Source: Gramella sp. MAR_2010_147 (GTDB taxonomy: Bacteria; Bacteroidota; Bacteroidia; Flavobacteriales; Flavobacteriaceae). From it: a stretch of DNA of 64,000 nucleotides. Below the pieces are notes generated by a model that was given only the letters and a program-made list of their open reading frames with translations, searched no databases and was not told the origin of the DNA. Below, piece after piece: positions 8,983 to 16,862 of the stretch; positions within the stretch are counted from its first letter, which is position 1; each line of letters opens with the position of its first letter. The stretch is from contig NZ_LT629741.1 in the NCBI RefSeq assembly GCF_900105135.1, positions 2,767,001-2,831,000 of the forward strand, written 5' to 3'. Made by a program: the position numbers and the translations under genes.

Positions 8983-10272
8983 ATGTTATTGATTTACACC
9001 CAGAAAGTCACCCCCAGAATCATTTATGTTTTTAAGCATATTTGCACCCATATTCTGGGAATTCCAATAAAATTCACTTCTAAAATTGAAGAATTCATCG
9101 CTCATGATGGTGCTAAATTATCTTATGGTCGGCAAGCACTGGGGAATGAGTTTTTTATCCAGAAGGTAGATCTTTTAATGGAGCAGGGGTTCTCAGAATT
9201 GGAGATTAAAGTGCAGCCATGGGATGATACGGTTTGCTTTTTTGCATTACCGGAAGCAAGTGACCTGCCTTTTGATATTTTTGCGGCTTCTTTTTATTTA
9301 TTAAGCAGGTATGAAGAATATCTTCCGCACGTGAAAGATGAAGACGGAAGATTTCCTGCCGGGGAAAGTCTAGCTTATCAGGAAAGTTTTTTACATAAAC
9401 CGGTGGTAGATATTTGGGCTTATCAGTTCCGGGATATTTTACTAGATCGTTTTCCTGATCTCAAATTTTCAGACAGGAACTATAAAACAGGAACTATCAT
9501 AGAATCAAACCATACGTTCATTTTCAAAAATAAGGGTTTCCTTAGAAGCTTTATCGGTCTTTGGTTTGATGTTTTTAAACTGAATATTGGAAAAGTTGTG
9601 GATCGACTTCAGGTGTGGATAAGAATTAAAGATGATCCCAATGATATTTTTGAAGACCTTATCAATTTGATAAAGGAACATAAGATCTACATGCTTTTCA
9701 TGTTTCAGTTAAGTGATTTTTCTATTCACGATCGTAATATTAGTCATAACCGTATACCGCATCGGGCCGTAATTAAATCTGTGGCAGATTATGCTAAAGT
9801 AGGTTTACTAATGGGTTATTACGCCATGGAAGAAGTTAGAAGTCTTCGGAAGGAGAAACTGAGATTAGAAGAAATTATTCACAGTCCGGTAGAACATGCC
9901 ATGAACTCGCAATATAATTTAAGGTTGCCAGATCAATATAATAATCTTAGCGAGTTGGAAATTACCAATGATCATTCTATGGGATATCCAGATCATCCGG
10001 GATTTCGCGCTGGAACCTGTACGCCGTATCTTTTCTATGATATAAATATGGAAGTGACAACTCCCTTACGAATTCATCCATACGCTTTTCATTCTAATGT
10101 CGTGGGAAAAACCTCAAAAACCAGGTTGAAGGAAGATATTTCCAGGATGTTGTTAGAGGTAAAAGAGGTACGGGGAATGTTTAGAGCTGTTTTTAGTAAC
10201 CATGATTTTTCTGATTACTCCGATAATAAATTATATTACTCTCTTTTAAAGCAGATTTATGAAATTGACTGA
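8983..10272 (+). CDS. polysaccharide-deacetylase-like protein, metal-site motifs apparently lost
   Basis: A 429-residue protein of the Bacteroidetes group annotated as polysaccharide deacetylase family, with a conserved N-terminal region (GIPIKFT, FDIFAASFYLLSRYEEYLPH, about 26-115) and a C-terminal half resembling NodB folds. FRAGTC (341-346) followed by TPYLFYD is kept. Where active relatives, as I remember them, carry an Asp-rich DVD, a HPSY and a RQHF motif, this protein has IESNHTF (173-179), LLMGYY (275-280) and NSQYNL (308-313). It may therefore be a non-catalytic paralogue. No signal peptide is visible, so a cytoplasmic place is likely. Its end overlaps the next gene by 14 bp, suggesting translational coupling. 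Confidence 0.7.
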   Translation: MLLIYTQKVTPRIIYVFKHICTHILGIPIKFTSKIEEFIAHDGAKLSYGRQALGNEFFIQKVDLLMEQGFSELEIKVQPWDDTVCFFALPEASDLPFDIFAASFYLLSRYEEYLPHVKDEDGRFPAGESLAYQESFLHKPVVDIWAYQFRDILLDRFPDLKFSDRNYKTGTIIESNHTFIFKNKGFLRSFIGLWFDVFKLNIGKVVDRLQVWIRIKDDPNDIFEDLINLIKEHKIYMLFMFQLSDFSIHDRNISHNRIPHRAVIKSVADYAKVGLLMGYYAMEEVRSLRKEKLRLEEIIHSPVEHAMNSQYNLRLPDQYNNLSELEITNDHSMGYPDHPGFRAGTCTPYLFYDINMEVTTPLRIHPYAFHSNVVGKTSKTRLKEDISRMLLEVKEVRGMFRAVFSNHDFSDYSDNKLYYSLLKQIYEID

Positions 10273-10948
10273 TATAGAACACGTTTTTTTTGACCTGGAT
10301 CATACTTTGTGGGATTTCAATCGCAATTCGGCACTGGCATTTCAGGAAATCTTTCAGAAGCAAAAGATTGGCTTGAGTATCGATGAGTTCCTGGACGTAT
10401 ATATACCGATAAACTTTAAATACTGGGAATTGTATAGGAATGATTCTGTTACCAAAGAGGCTTTGCGATTTGGAAGACTTAAAGACAGCTTTGACAGTCT
10501 GAAATTTAAAACTCAGGATAGTACTATCAATATAATTGCTGATAATTACATTGAATATCTTCCTAATAACAATCATCTTTTAGAGGGTGCTGTTGAAATC
10601 CTGGATCATCTAAAGCATAATTATAAACTCCATATTATTACCAACGGTTTTGAGGAAGTCCAACACAGGAAAATGGAAAATTCAGCAATTCTTGACTATT
10701 TTGAAACCATCACTACTTCAGAAGAAGCTGGAGTAAAGAAGCCACATCCTTTAATTTTTGAAAAAGCGATTCATAAAAGCGGGGCTCTTAAAACAAATTC
10801 AGTCATGATCGGTGATAATCTGGAAGCTGATATTATTGGGGCTCATCAGTTTGGTTTACATGTAATTCATGTAGATTCAGAGGAGCAATCGGTTCAAAAT
10901 CAATATCCTCGAATTCAAAAGTTAAAAGAACTTCTAAATTATTTATAA
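10259..10948 (+). CDS. yjjG: YjjG-type HAD nucleotide phosphatase
   Basis: A 229-residue haloacid-dehalogenase hydrolase. Motif I is FFDLDHTLWDF (10-20), with nucleophile Asp12 and acid/base Asp14; the cap domain follows (about 20-95); motif II is HIITNG; motif III lysine sits in GVKKPHP; motif IV is IGDNLEADI. The LWDF after motif I and the cap sequence match the YjjG group of noncanonical pyrimidine nucleotidases, which dephosphorylate dUMP, UMP and mutagenic analogues. Substrate specificity is inferred from the subgroup. Its start lies inside the end of the deacetylase-like gene, so the two are probably translated from one message. Confidence 0.83.
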   Translation: MKLTDIEHVFFDLDHTLWDFNRNSALAFQEIFQKQKIGLSIDEFLDVYIPINFKYWELYRNDSVTKEALRFGRLKDSFDSLKFKTQDSTINIIADNYIEYLPNNNHLLEGAVEILDHLKHNYKLHIITNGFEEVQHRKMENSAILDYFETITTSEEAGVKKPHPLIFEKAIHKSGALKTNSVMIGDNLEADIIGAHQFGLHVIHVDSEEQSVQNQYPRIQKLKELLNYL

Positions 10949-10991
10949 TACTAAAGAATAGGTATTTTCGTTCGCAAAGAAAGCCTTATTC

Positions 10992-11543
10992 ATGTCGCAG
11001 CTTAACTCTTTAAAAATACCATTCTTTTTAGGTGTCTTTAGCCTGTTGCTTTCGTCCTGTTTTAAAGATGTAGATTTTGAGCAGGCACAGGATATTCAGT
11101 TAGCTCCAGACCTTGAGGTGGATCTTTTATACTACACACTTACCGAACCAGATTTTTTTGATTCTGAAACAATTGCTTACACGCCAGTAATTCGGGATAC
11201 GGTTAGATTGGAGTTTTTAGATGATGACTATATTCAGGATGGTCTAACTTATACTGAATTCAGGTTTAAACATGAAAATAGATTTCCTTATTTAATTAAA
11301 AGTAAGATTCGGTTTTTATCTGAAAATGATAGAACTCAATTCTCGGTGAACTATGATATTCCTGGTGGTTCTGCCCAAGTACCTGCTATAATTGATACTA
11401 TCCATGTAGTTGAAGGTGGTGATATTAGAAAAGTAAAGAGGTCAATAAAAATGCTTGTGGAATTAGAGGTGATTGGTGGTGGAAAAGATATGGATGGAGA
11501 TTTGGATTTTTTGTCTAAAGGTCTATTCAAGTTCGAATTTTAA
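10992..11543 (+). CDS. hypothetical lipoprotein
   Basis: A 183-residue protein with a lipoprotein signal: a hydrophobic stretch followed by the lipobox LLSSC, with Cys23 the likely lipidated residue. The mature part is acidic and beta-rich with no domain I recognise. Its stop codon lies one base before the ATG of the beta-barrel gene that follows, so the two are almost certainly cotranscribed and may work together at the outer membrane. Small lipoproteins beside outer-membrane proteins are common in flavobacteria. Function unknown. Confidence 0.7.
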   Translation: MSQLNSLKIPFFLGVFSLLLSSCFKDVDFEQAQDIQLAPDLEVDLLYYTLTEPDFFDSETIAYTPVIRDTVRLEFLDDDYIQDGLTYTEFRFKHENRFPYLIKSKIRFLSENDRTQFSVNYDIPGGSAQVPAIIDTIHVVEGGDIRKVKRSIKMLVELEVIGGGKDMDGDLDFLSKGLFKFEF

Positions 11544-11544
11544 T

Positions 11545-12951
11545 ATGCAAAAGATTGGCCTGGTCTTATTTCTTTTAACCTGCCTGTCCAGTTTTGGTCA
11601 AAATAAACCTTTGCTCTATAGTGTAGATGATTTGCCGCAATCACTAATGCAGAATCCCGGCGCCCGTATAGACTTTACCAGACATTTTGGAGTTCCTTTT
11701 TTTTCTCAAATACACCTGTCTGCGGGTTCTACAGGAGTCACGGCGCACGATATTTTTTCTGATGCAGATTCTAATGTTAATGACCGGGTTCGTGGGGTAA
11801 TGAATAGAATTACGGCTGGTGATTATTTCTCCGTAAACGAACAAATTGAAATACTTTCATTAGGCTGGAAGATGGGTGCTAAAACATACTTTTCAACCGG
11901 GATTTATCAGGAACTGGATATTTTTGCTTATTTCCCAAAAGATCCTGCACTTCTGGCATTTGAAGGAAACGCAGATTATATTAACCAGGATTTTAATTTT
12001 TCAGATGTAAGTTTCACGGGTGAAGTTTTAACTGTGTATCATGCTGGATTAAATTATAAGGGTGACAATAAGTTGACCGTGGGGGGAAGGTTTAAATTGT
12101 ATTCCGGGATATTTAATGCTGAAAGCACTAATAACGAAGGTGTTTTCAGGACTATAGAAACACCAAACGGGCCCAATTTTTACCGGCATGAAGTTGTTGG
12201 TTTAAATGTAAGGGTTAATACGTCTGGTTACGCTTCTTTAAAGAATGAAGAAGATATGACCGTTGATAATGCGGTTGCAGAATTGTTAAGCAGATCTTTT
12301 TTCGGTCAGAATGTTGGTGTGGGGGTAGACCTGGGATTCCATTACAGGGTCACAGATCAGTTTTCGGTGAATGGATCTATACAGGATCTGGGTTTAATGT
12401 TTCATCAGAAAGATTTAGAAAATTCTACATATTTTGGATCTTCCCAGACAAGTGGATTGGAACCTCTATTTCCAGAATTGGACGAAAATGAAGCTGCTAT
12501 TCCATACTGGGATGTTTTTGAAGAAAGAATAGATCGGGACTTAAATGAAGAGACTACTGAAAATGCCTATACTACCTGGCGCCCTATTAAATTTAATGCT
12601 TCCTTTCAATTTGGTACGGGAAAATCCATTCTTCCCTGTGATTATCTTATTAGTAAAAAGCCCAGGTTTATGAACCTTTTTGGGATGTTGGTTTCGGGCG
12701 TAAACAGACCTAAAGGTCCAACTTATGGTGTAACTGGTTACTGGGATAGAAAGGTGAATGATAATTTAAGATTTCGCGTGGCTTATGGAGCAGATGAATA
12801 CTCAATTACCAAACTTGGAGCAATGATCTCTTCGAGATTTAAGAATTTTAATATTTATCTTGCTGCAAATGATATTATTGGTTATACTAATTTAGCAAAA
12901 GCTAACAGTGCATCTTTACAACTGGGGTTTCAATTTGTATTTAAAGACTAA
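11545..12951 (+). CDS. outer-membrane beta-barrel protein, DUF5723-like
   Basis: 468 residues from the ATG at 11545. A longer frame opens at 11473 but overlaps the lipoprotein gene, whereas 11545 gives a clean signal peptide (MQKIGLVLFLLTCLSSFGQ) directly after the lipoprotein stop. The mature part alternates short beta-strands with glycine/aromatic patterning (LNYKGDNKLTVGGRFKLYSG; GVDLGFHYRVTDQFSVNGSI) and ends in FQFVFKD, as expected for an outer-membrane barrel. It resembles the DUF5723 group of flavobacterial barrels, a recollection that a profile search should confirm. No transport or enzyme role can be assigned. Confidence 0.72.
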   Translation: MQKIGLVLFLLTCLSSFGQNKPLLYSVDDLPQSLMQNPGARIDFTRHFGVPFFSQIHLSAGSTGVTAHDIFSDADSNVNDRVRGVMNRITAGDYFSVNEQIEILSLGWKMGAKTYFSTGIYQELDIFAYFPKDPALLAFEGNADYINQDFNFSDVSFTGEVLTVYHAGLNYKGDNKLTVGGRFKLYSGIFNAESTNNEGVFRTIETPNGPNFYRHEVVGLNVRVNTSGYASLKNEEDMTVDNAVAELLSRSFFGQNVGVGVDLGFHYRVTDQFSVNGSIQDLGLMFHQKDLENSTYFGSSQTSGLEPLFPELDENEAAIPYWDVFEERIDRDLNEETTENAYTTWRPIKFNASFQFGTGKSILPCDYLISKKPRFMNLFGMLVSGVNRPKGPTYGVTGYWDRKVNDNLRFRVAYGADEYSITKLGAMISSRFKNFNIYLAANDIIGYTNLAKANSASLQLGFQFVFKD

Positions 12952-13067
12952 AAAAAATAGAAATTAAAGACTCAGGATCATTTAATAGCGTAAATACGGA
13001 AAAATTGCTAAGTTAATAGTGATTGACTAATTGGTGCTTAATGCTTAAAAGAATTAAAAATAAAAGA

Positions 13068-13943
13068 ATGAAAAAAATACTAGCGAGCATACTCATTTTT
13101 GGGTGTGTAATTACTACTTCTGCTCAGGAAATTAATGACTATAAATACGTAAGTATTCCGGAAACCTATGAATTTGCAGGCGCAACTGATGAATATAGGT
13201 TGAATTCCTTGACAAAATTTCTCTTTGAAAAGAATGGATATAATACCCTGATGAATACGGAAAAGATTCCGGCTGATTTGGATAGTAACCCATGTTTGGG
13301 ATTACAAACAAAAGTTGTAGACAATTCAGGATTGTTCGTAACTAGACTGGTTATAAAATTATTAGACTGCAAGGGGCAGGTAGTTTTTGAATCAAAGGAA
13401 GGGCGAAGTCGGGAAAAGGATTTCCAGGAAGCCTTTCAGGAGGCTTTAAGAGATGCTTTTACGTCACTGGAAGAGATCGAATACAATTATGTGGATACTG
13501 ATATCGCAAATGAAAATTCCATAATGAAAATAGAGAATAAGGCCCAGGTTGACAAGAAAAAGGTTTTACCTGCAACTGAAGCGGAAGAGGCTATGGAAGT
13601 TGTTGAAGTAGAAGAGGAGAAGGAAAAAGATGAGATTGAAGAAATTGCAGTAGAAGAAGTGGGGTCTAAGGTAGACAAGGCAAAAGAGAATTCTAAAATT
13701 TACCTGTATTCGGGAAAAGAATATCATCTTAAGGAAACTAATAGAGGGATAGGTTTGTTTCAGGAGAATTCTTTAGATCCTATAGCTATCTTAATTGAAA
13801 CTAATGGTGGTAAGAGTTATATTTATAATTCATTGACTAATCAGGGTGTTGCATATTTTAATACAGACGGTAACCTGGTTGTTGAATATTTTAGTAGACA
13901 GGAAGATAAAAAGGTGTCTATAACTTATGAACTAAAGAACTAA
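13068..13943 (+). CDS. secreted protein with acidic linker, unknown function
   Basis: 291 residues from the ATG at 13068, chosen because it begins a good signal peptide (MKKILASILIFGCVITTSAQ); an in-frame ATG at 13023 would put 15 charged residues in front. Residues about 20-145 form a folded domain (ITT...YKYVSIPETYEF, with an AFQEALRDAF helix). Then comes a low-complexity Glu/Val-rich linker (about 165-205) and a C-terminal beta-rich domain (YLYSGKEYHLKETNRG ... GVAYFNTDG). The ladder of short beta-turn segments suggests a small repeat fold. It ends with a four-base stop overlap against convergent rarA. No family recognised. Confidence 0.68.
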   Translation: MKKILASILIFGCVITTSAQEINDYKYVSIPETYEFAGATDEYRLNSLTKFLFEKNGYNTLMNTEKIPADLDSNPCLGLQTKVVDNSGLFVTRLVIKLLDCKGQVVFESKEGRSREKDFQEAFQEALRDAFTSLEEIEYNYVDTDIANENSIMKIENKAQVDKKKVLPATEAEEAMEVVEVEEEKEKDEIEEIAVEEVGSKVDKAKENSKIYLYSGKEYHLKETNRGIGLFQENSLDPIAILIETNGGKSYIYNSLTNQGVAYFNTDGNLVVEYFSRQEDKKVSITYELKN

Positions 13944-15214
13944 TACCCATATTTTTTTTGCCATCTTTTTCTTAGAAATTCACGTTGTGCATTTTCTCGT
14001 TGATTATTGCCAGGTTTGTATAGGGTGGTATTGCTAATTTTTTCCGGCATAAATTCAGCTGCGACAAAATTTCCTTCGTGATTGTGAGCGTATTTATATT
14101 CCTTTCCATAGCCAATATCTTTCATAAGCTTTGTAGGCGCATTTCTTATAGCTAAAGGTACAGATAGGTTACCTGTTCTCTTAACAAGACTCTGAGCCTC
14201 ATTTATGGCCATATAGGCTGCGTTGCTTTTAGGGGAGGTGGCAAGGTATGTTACACATTGACTAAGAATAATCCTGGCTTCCGGATATCCAATGGTATTT
14301 ACCGCCTGGAAGGAATTATTTGCTATCACTAAAGCTGTTGGATTGGCATTGCCAATATCTTCGCTTGCCAGGATTAACAATCGGCGAGCTATGAACTTCA
14401 CATCTTCACCTCCTTCGATCATTCTTGCCAGCCAGTATACGGCAGCATTAGGATCACTTCCTCGAATAGATTTTATAAAAGCCGAAATAATATCATAATG
14501 CTGCTCGCCGGTCTTGTCATATAGCACGGTGTTTTGCTGAACTTTTGATAAAACAAGCTCGTTCGTTATCGTTACATTTTTTTCTGCTGAGGTTACCAAA
14601 AGCTCAAAAATGTTGAGGAGTTTACGAGCGTCGCCACCGCTTAATCTTATTAATGCTTCTGTTTCATGAAGTTTTACATTTTTAGCCGCAATGATCTTAT
14701 CTTCTTTTATAGCCCGGTTCAAAAGGGCTACAAGGTCTTCTTTAGTAAAAGGTTTTAAAATATATACCTGGCACCTGGATAATAATGCAGAGATCACCTC
14801 GAAACTTGGATTTTCGGTAGTTGCTCCTATAAGAGTTACCCATCCTTTTTCTACAGCACCTAAAAGCGAATCCTGTTGTGATTTACTAAAGCGATGAATT
14901 TCATCAATAAAAAGGATAGGACTTTTTGTCGTAAATAAACCTTCACTCTTTTTAGCTTTTTCAATAACCTCCCGAACATCTTTTACTCCACTGCTAATTG
15001 CACTAAGAGTGAAAAAGGGTCTTCCAGATTCTGCTGCAATTATATTAGCTAACGTGGTTTTTCCAACTCCTGGGGGACCCCAGAATATCAGAGATGGAAT
15101 TATTCCCTGTTTAATCTGTTGTTTTAAGGCTCCATTTTTGCCAATAAGATGCTGTTGACTAAGATAGTCTTCTAGTGTTTTGGGTCTAAGTCTTTCGGCC
15201 AGTGGTTGATTCAT
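13940..15214 (-). CDS. rarA: replication-associated recombination protein A (RarA/MgsA AAA ATPase)
   Basis: A 424-residue clamp-loader-like AAA+ ATPase acting at stalled replication forks. It starts MNQPLAERLRPKTLEDYLSQQHL, has Walker A GPPGVGKTT (46-54), Walker B ILFIDEIHRF (100-109), sensor-1 GATTENPSF, and the C-terminal tetramerisation region with SDPNAAVYWLARMIEGGED and the late PTKLMKDIGYGKEY motif. Length and motif order are those of RarA rather than RuvB or DnaX. It is convergent with the upstream-coordinate gene, sharing four bases that hold both stop codons. No defects seen. Confidence 0.95.
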   Translation of the reverse strand: MNQPLAERLRPKTLEDYLSQQHLIGKNGALKQQIKQGIIPSLIFWGPPGVGKTTLANIIAAESGRPFFTLSAISSGVKDVREVIEKAKKSEGLFTTKSPILFIDEIHRFSKSQQDSLLGAVEKGWVTLIGATTENPSFEVISALLSRCQVYILKPFTKEDLVALLNRAIKEDKIIAAKNVKLHETEALIRLSGGDARKLLNIFELLVTSAEKNVTITNELVLSKVQQNTVLYDKTGEQHYDIISAFIKSIRGSDPNAAVYWLARMIEGGEDVKFIARRLLILASEDIGNANPTALVIANNSFQAVNTIGYPEARIILSQCVTYLATSPKSNAAYMAINEAQSLVKRTGNLSVPLAIRNAPTKLMKDIGYGKEYKYAHNHEGNFVAAEFMPEKISNTTLYKPGNNQRENAQREFLRKRWQKKYGY

Positions 15215-15293
15215 AGCTATATAAAATGTGACAGATTTACATCCGGTTTAGTTTGGATGGTTTTTTGTAATATTAATTAAAATTGAAGAAAAC

Positions 15294-16028
15294 TTGAAAG
15301 CATCCTCACCTTTTGTTTTTACGAGTGGAACTATAGGTTATCCACTGTTGTTCGTGCTTTTGATCTGGATCGTTTTCTGGGCTGAAATACGATTTGGGAT
15401 TAGGTTCAATTCCTTTGGGGTGAGGCCTGGTGAAATTGTAGGCCTTAGAGGTATTATTTTCTCTCCATTTATCCATTCAGATATAAAACACCTGTTTAAT
15501 AACACCATTCCCTTATTTATATTATCCCTGGCACTCTTTTATTTTTACCGTCCCATTAGCTGGAAAGTACTTCTGATAGGTCTTGTTTCAACGGGATTAC
15601 TTACATGGCTCATTGGCAGGCCTGCTAATCACATCGGGGCCAGTGGAATTATATATTTGTTAGCCTCTTTTCTCTTTTTTAAAGGCGTTTTTTCTAAGCA
15701 TTACAGGTTAGTGGCACTATCGCTTATTGTAGTGTTTGTGTATGGTGGTTTAGTGTGGTATGTGACCCCTATAGATCCATCAATTTCCTGGGAAGGCCAT
15801 CTTTCAGGGTTGATAAGCGGATTTGGGCTTTCGCTGATCTTTCGAAAGAATGTGCCAGAACCTCCTAAATATTCCTGGCAAAAACCAGATTATTCAGAAG
15901 AAGAAGATCTCTTTATGCGGCACTTCGATGAAAATGGAAATTTTATAGAAAATTTACCGATAGAAGAGGAGGAGGAAGACGAGAATGAGTTCAACTATAT
16001 CTATAAGGAAAAGCCAAAAAAGGATTAG
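15294..16028 (+). CDS. rhomboid family intramembrane serine protease
   Basis: A 244-residue membrane protein. Catalytic GASG lies at 115-118 (Ser117 nucleophile) and the partner His169 is in WEGHLSG; the conserved SPFIHSDIKHLFNN (57-70) belongs to the rhomboid L1/TM2 region. Six or so hydrophobic segments are followed by an acidic cytoplasmic tail from about residue 185. Rhomboids cleave transmembrane substrates inside the membrane; substrates here are unknown. The start is TTG at 15294: no in-frame ATG precedes the catalytic region. It is convergent with rlmB with a four-base overlap holding both stops. Confidence 0.9.
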   Translation: MKASSPFVFTSGTIGYPLLFVLLIWIVFWAEIRFGIRFNSFGVRPGEIVGLRGIIFSPFIHSDIKHLFNNTIPLFILSLALFYFYRPISWKVLLIGLVSTGLLTWLIGRPANHIGASGIIYLLASFLFFKGVFSKHYRLVALSLIVVFVYGGLVWYVTPIDPSISWEGHLSGLISGFGLSLIFRKNVPEPPKYSWQKPDYSEEEDLFMRHFDENGNFIENLPIEEEEEDENEFNYIYKEKPKKD

Positions 16029-16759
16029 AGACGCTGTCTTACCGCCTCATATAGAAATGCTCCGCAGGCTACTGAAACATTTAGCGAGGCAATGTTTCCA
16101 AGCATGGGTAATTTTGCACGGTAATTTGCAGCTTTAAGAATAGAGTTGGATATTCCTTTCGCTTCATCCCCCATGATAATAGCGATAGGCTGTTTCAGGT
16201 CTATATCATAGATCACATCGTCCGTTTTTTCAGTGGCAGCAATCAATTTAATGTCATAGGTCTGTAGATGAAATACGGCATCTTTAATATGGTTTACTTT
16301 ACAAATAGGAATATTGAATACAGCGCCGGCCGAGGTTTTTACGGTATCGGCATTAATAGGAGCAGAGCCTTTTTCCTGAATTATAATCCCGGTAGCACCA
16401 CAACATTCTGCAGTTCTAATAATAGCTCCGAAATTGCGAACATCTGTCAAACCATCTAGTAATAGAAAAAGTGGGGAAGTGGAGGAATTTTGTGAATCTT
16501 CTACAAGCTTTTCAAGGCTAACAAAACTCACAGGGGAAATATTAGCTACAACACCCTGGTGGTTTCCTTTGCTTAGTTTATTTAGCTTTTCAACAGGAAC
16601 ATGAGAAATATTATAATTGCCATTTTTCAAATGCCTGTTTAGTTCCTGGAATAAAGGTCCTGAAAGTCCTTTTTGAATAAATACTTTCTCGATGTCTTTG
16701 TTGCTTTCTATCGCTTCAATTACCGTTCTTATTCCAAAAATCCTTGTAGTTTCTTCCAT
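16025..16759 (-). CDS. rlmB: 23S rRNA (guanosine-2'-O)-methyltransferase RlmB-type
   Basis: A 244-residue SPOUT methyltransferase of the TrmH family. The N-terminal substrate-binding domain (FGIRTVIEAI, about 8-17, and KLNKLSKGNHQGVVANI) precedes the knotted SAM domain with LDGLTDVRNFGAIIRTAECCGATGII, IIMGDEAKGIS and NIASLNVSVACGAFLYEAVRQ. These are the three conserved SPOUT motifs, with the Asn and Arg/Glu expected. RlmB methylates G2251 of 23S rRNA; the exact target is by family analogy, and other TrmH members methylate other rRNA or tRNA sites. A -7 box sits 5 bp upstream, so the mRNA may be leaderless. Confidence 0.87.
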   Translation of the reverse strand: MEETTRIFGIRTVIEAIESNKDIEKVFIQKGLSGPLFQELNRHLKNGNYNISHVPVEKLNKLSKGNHQGVVANISPVSFVSLEKLVEDSQNSSTSPLFLLLDGLTDVRNFGAIIRTAECCGATGIIIQEKGSAPINADTVKTSAGAVFNIPICKVNHIKDAVFHLQTYDIKLIAATEKTDDVIYDIDLKQPIAIIMGDEAKGISNSILKAANYRAKLPMLGNIASLNVSVACGAFLYEAVRQRL

Positions 16760-16763
16760 GCTG

Positions 16764-16771
16764 CAAAGTTA
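16764..16771 (-). promoter_or_regulatory. -7 promoter box of rlmB
   Basis: On the minus strand the sequence reads TAACTTTG, a match to TAnnTTTG, ending only 5 bp before the rlmB ATG. Transcription would start at or next to the start codon. No -33 box was identified. Confidence 0.42.
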
Positions 16772-16808
16772 GTATTTAAAATATTTCTGAAGTTTAATTT
16801 TAAGGAAT

Positions 16809-16836
16809 AAAAAAACCACCCTGAAAAGGGTGGTTT
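16809..16836 (-). terminator. intrinsic terminator of the downstream susCD operon
   Basis: A 10-bp stem (16813-16822 with 16827-16836, AAACCACCCT pairing AGGGTGGTTT) closes a four-base loop and is followed on the minus strand by a run of seven T. It lies 27 bp after the susD stop. Confidence 0.88.
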
Positions 16837-16862
16837 AATAATTATATGAAATGACTAATAAA

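Noticed and set aside
11473..11544. Longer start for the beta-barrel gene
   Set aside because: It overlaps the lipoprotein gene by 71 bp and hides the signal peptide that begins at 11545.
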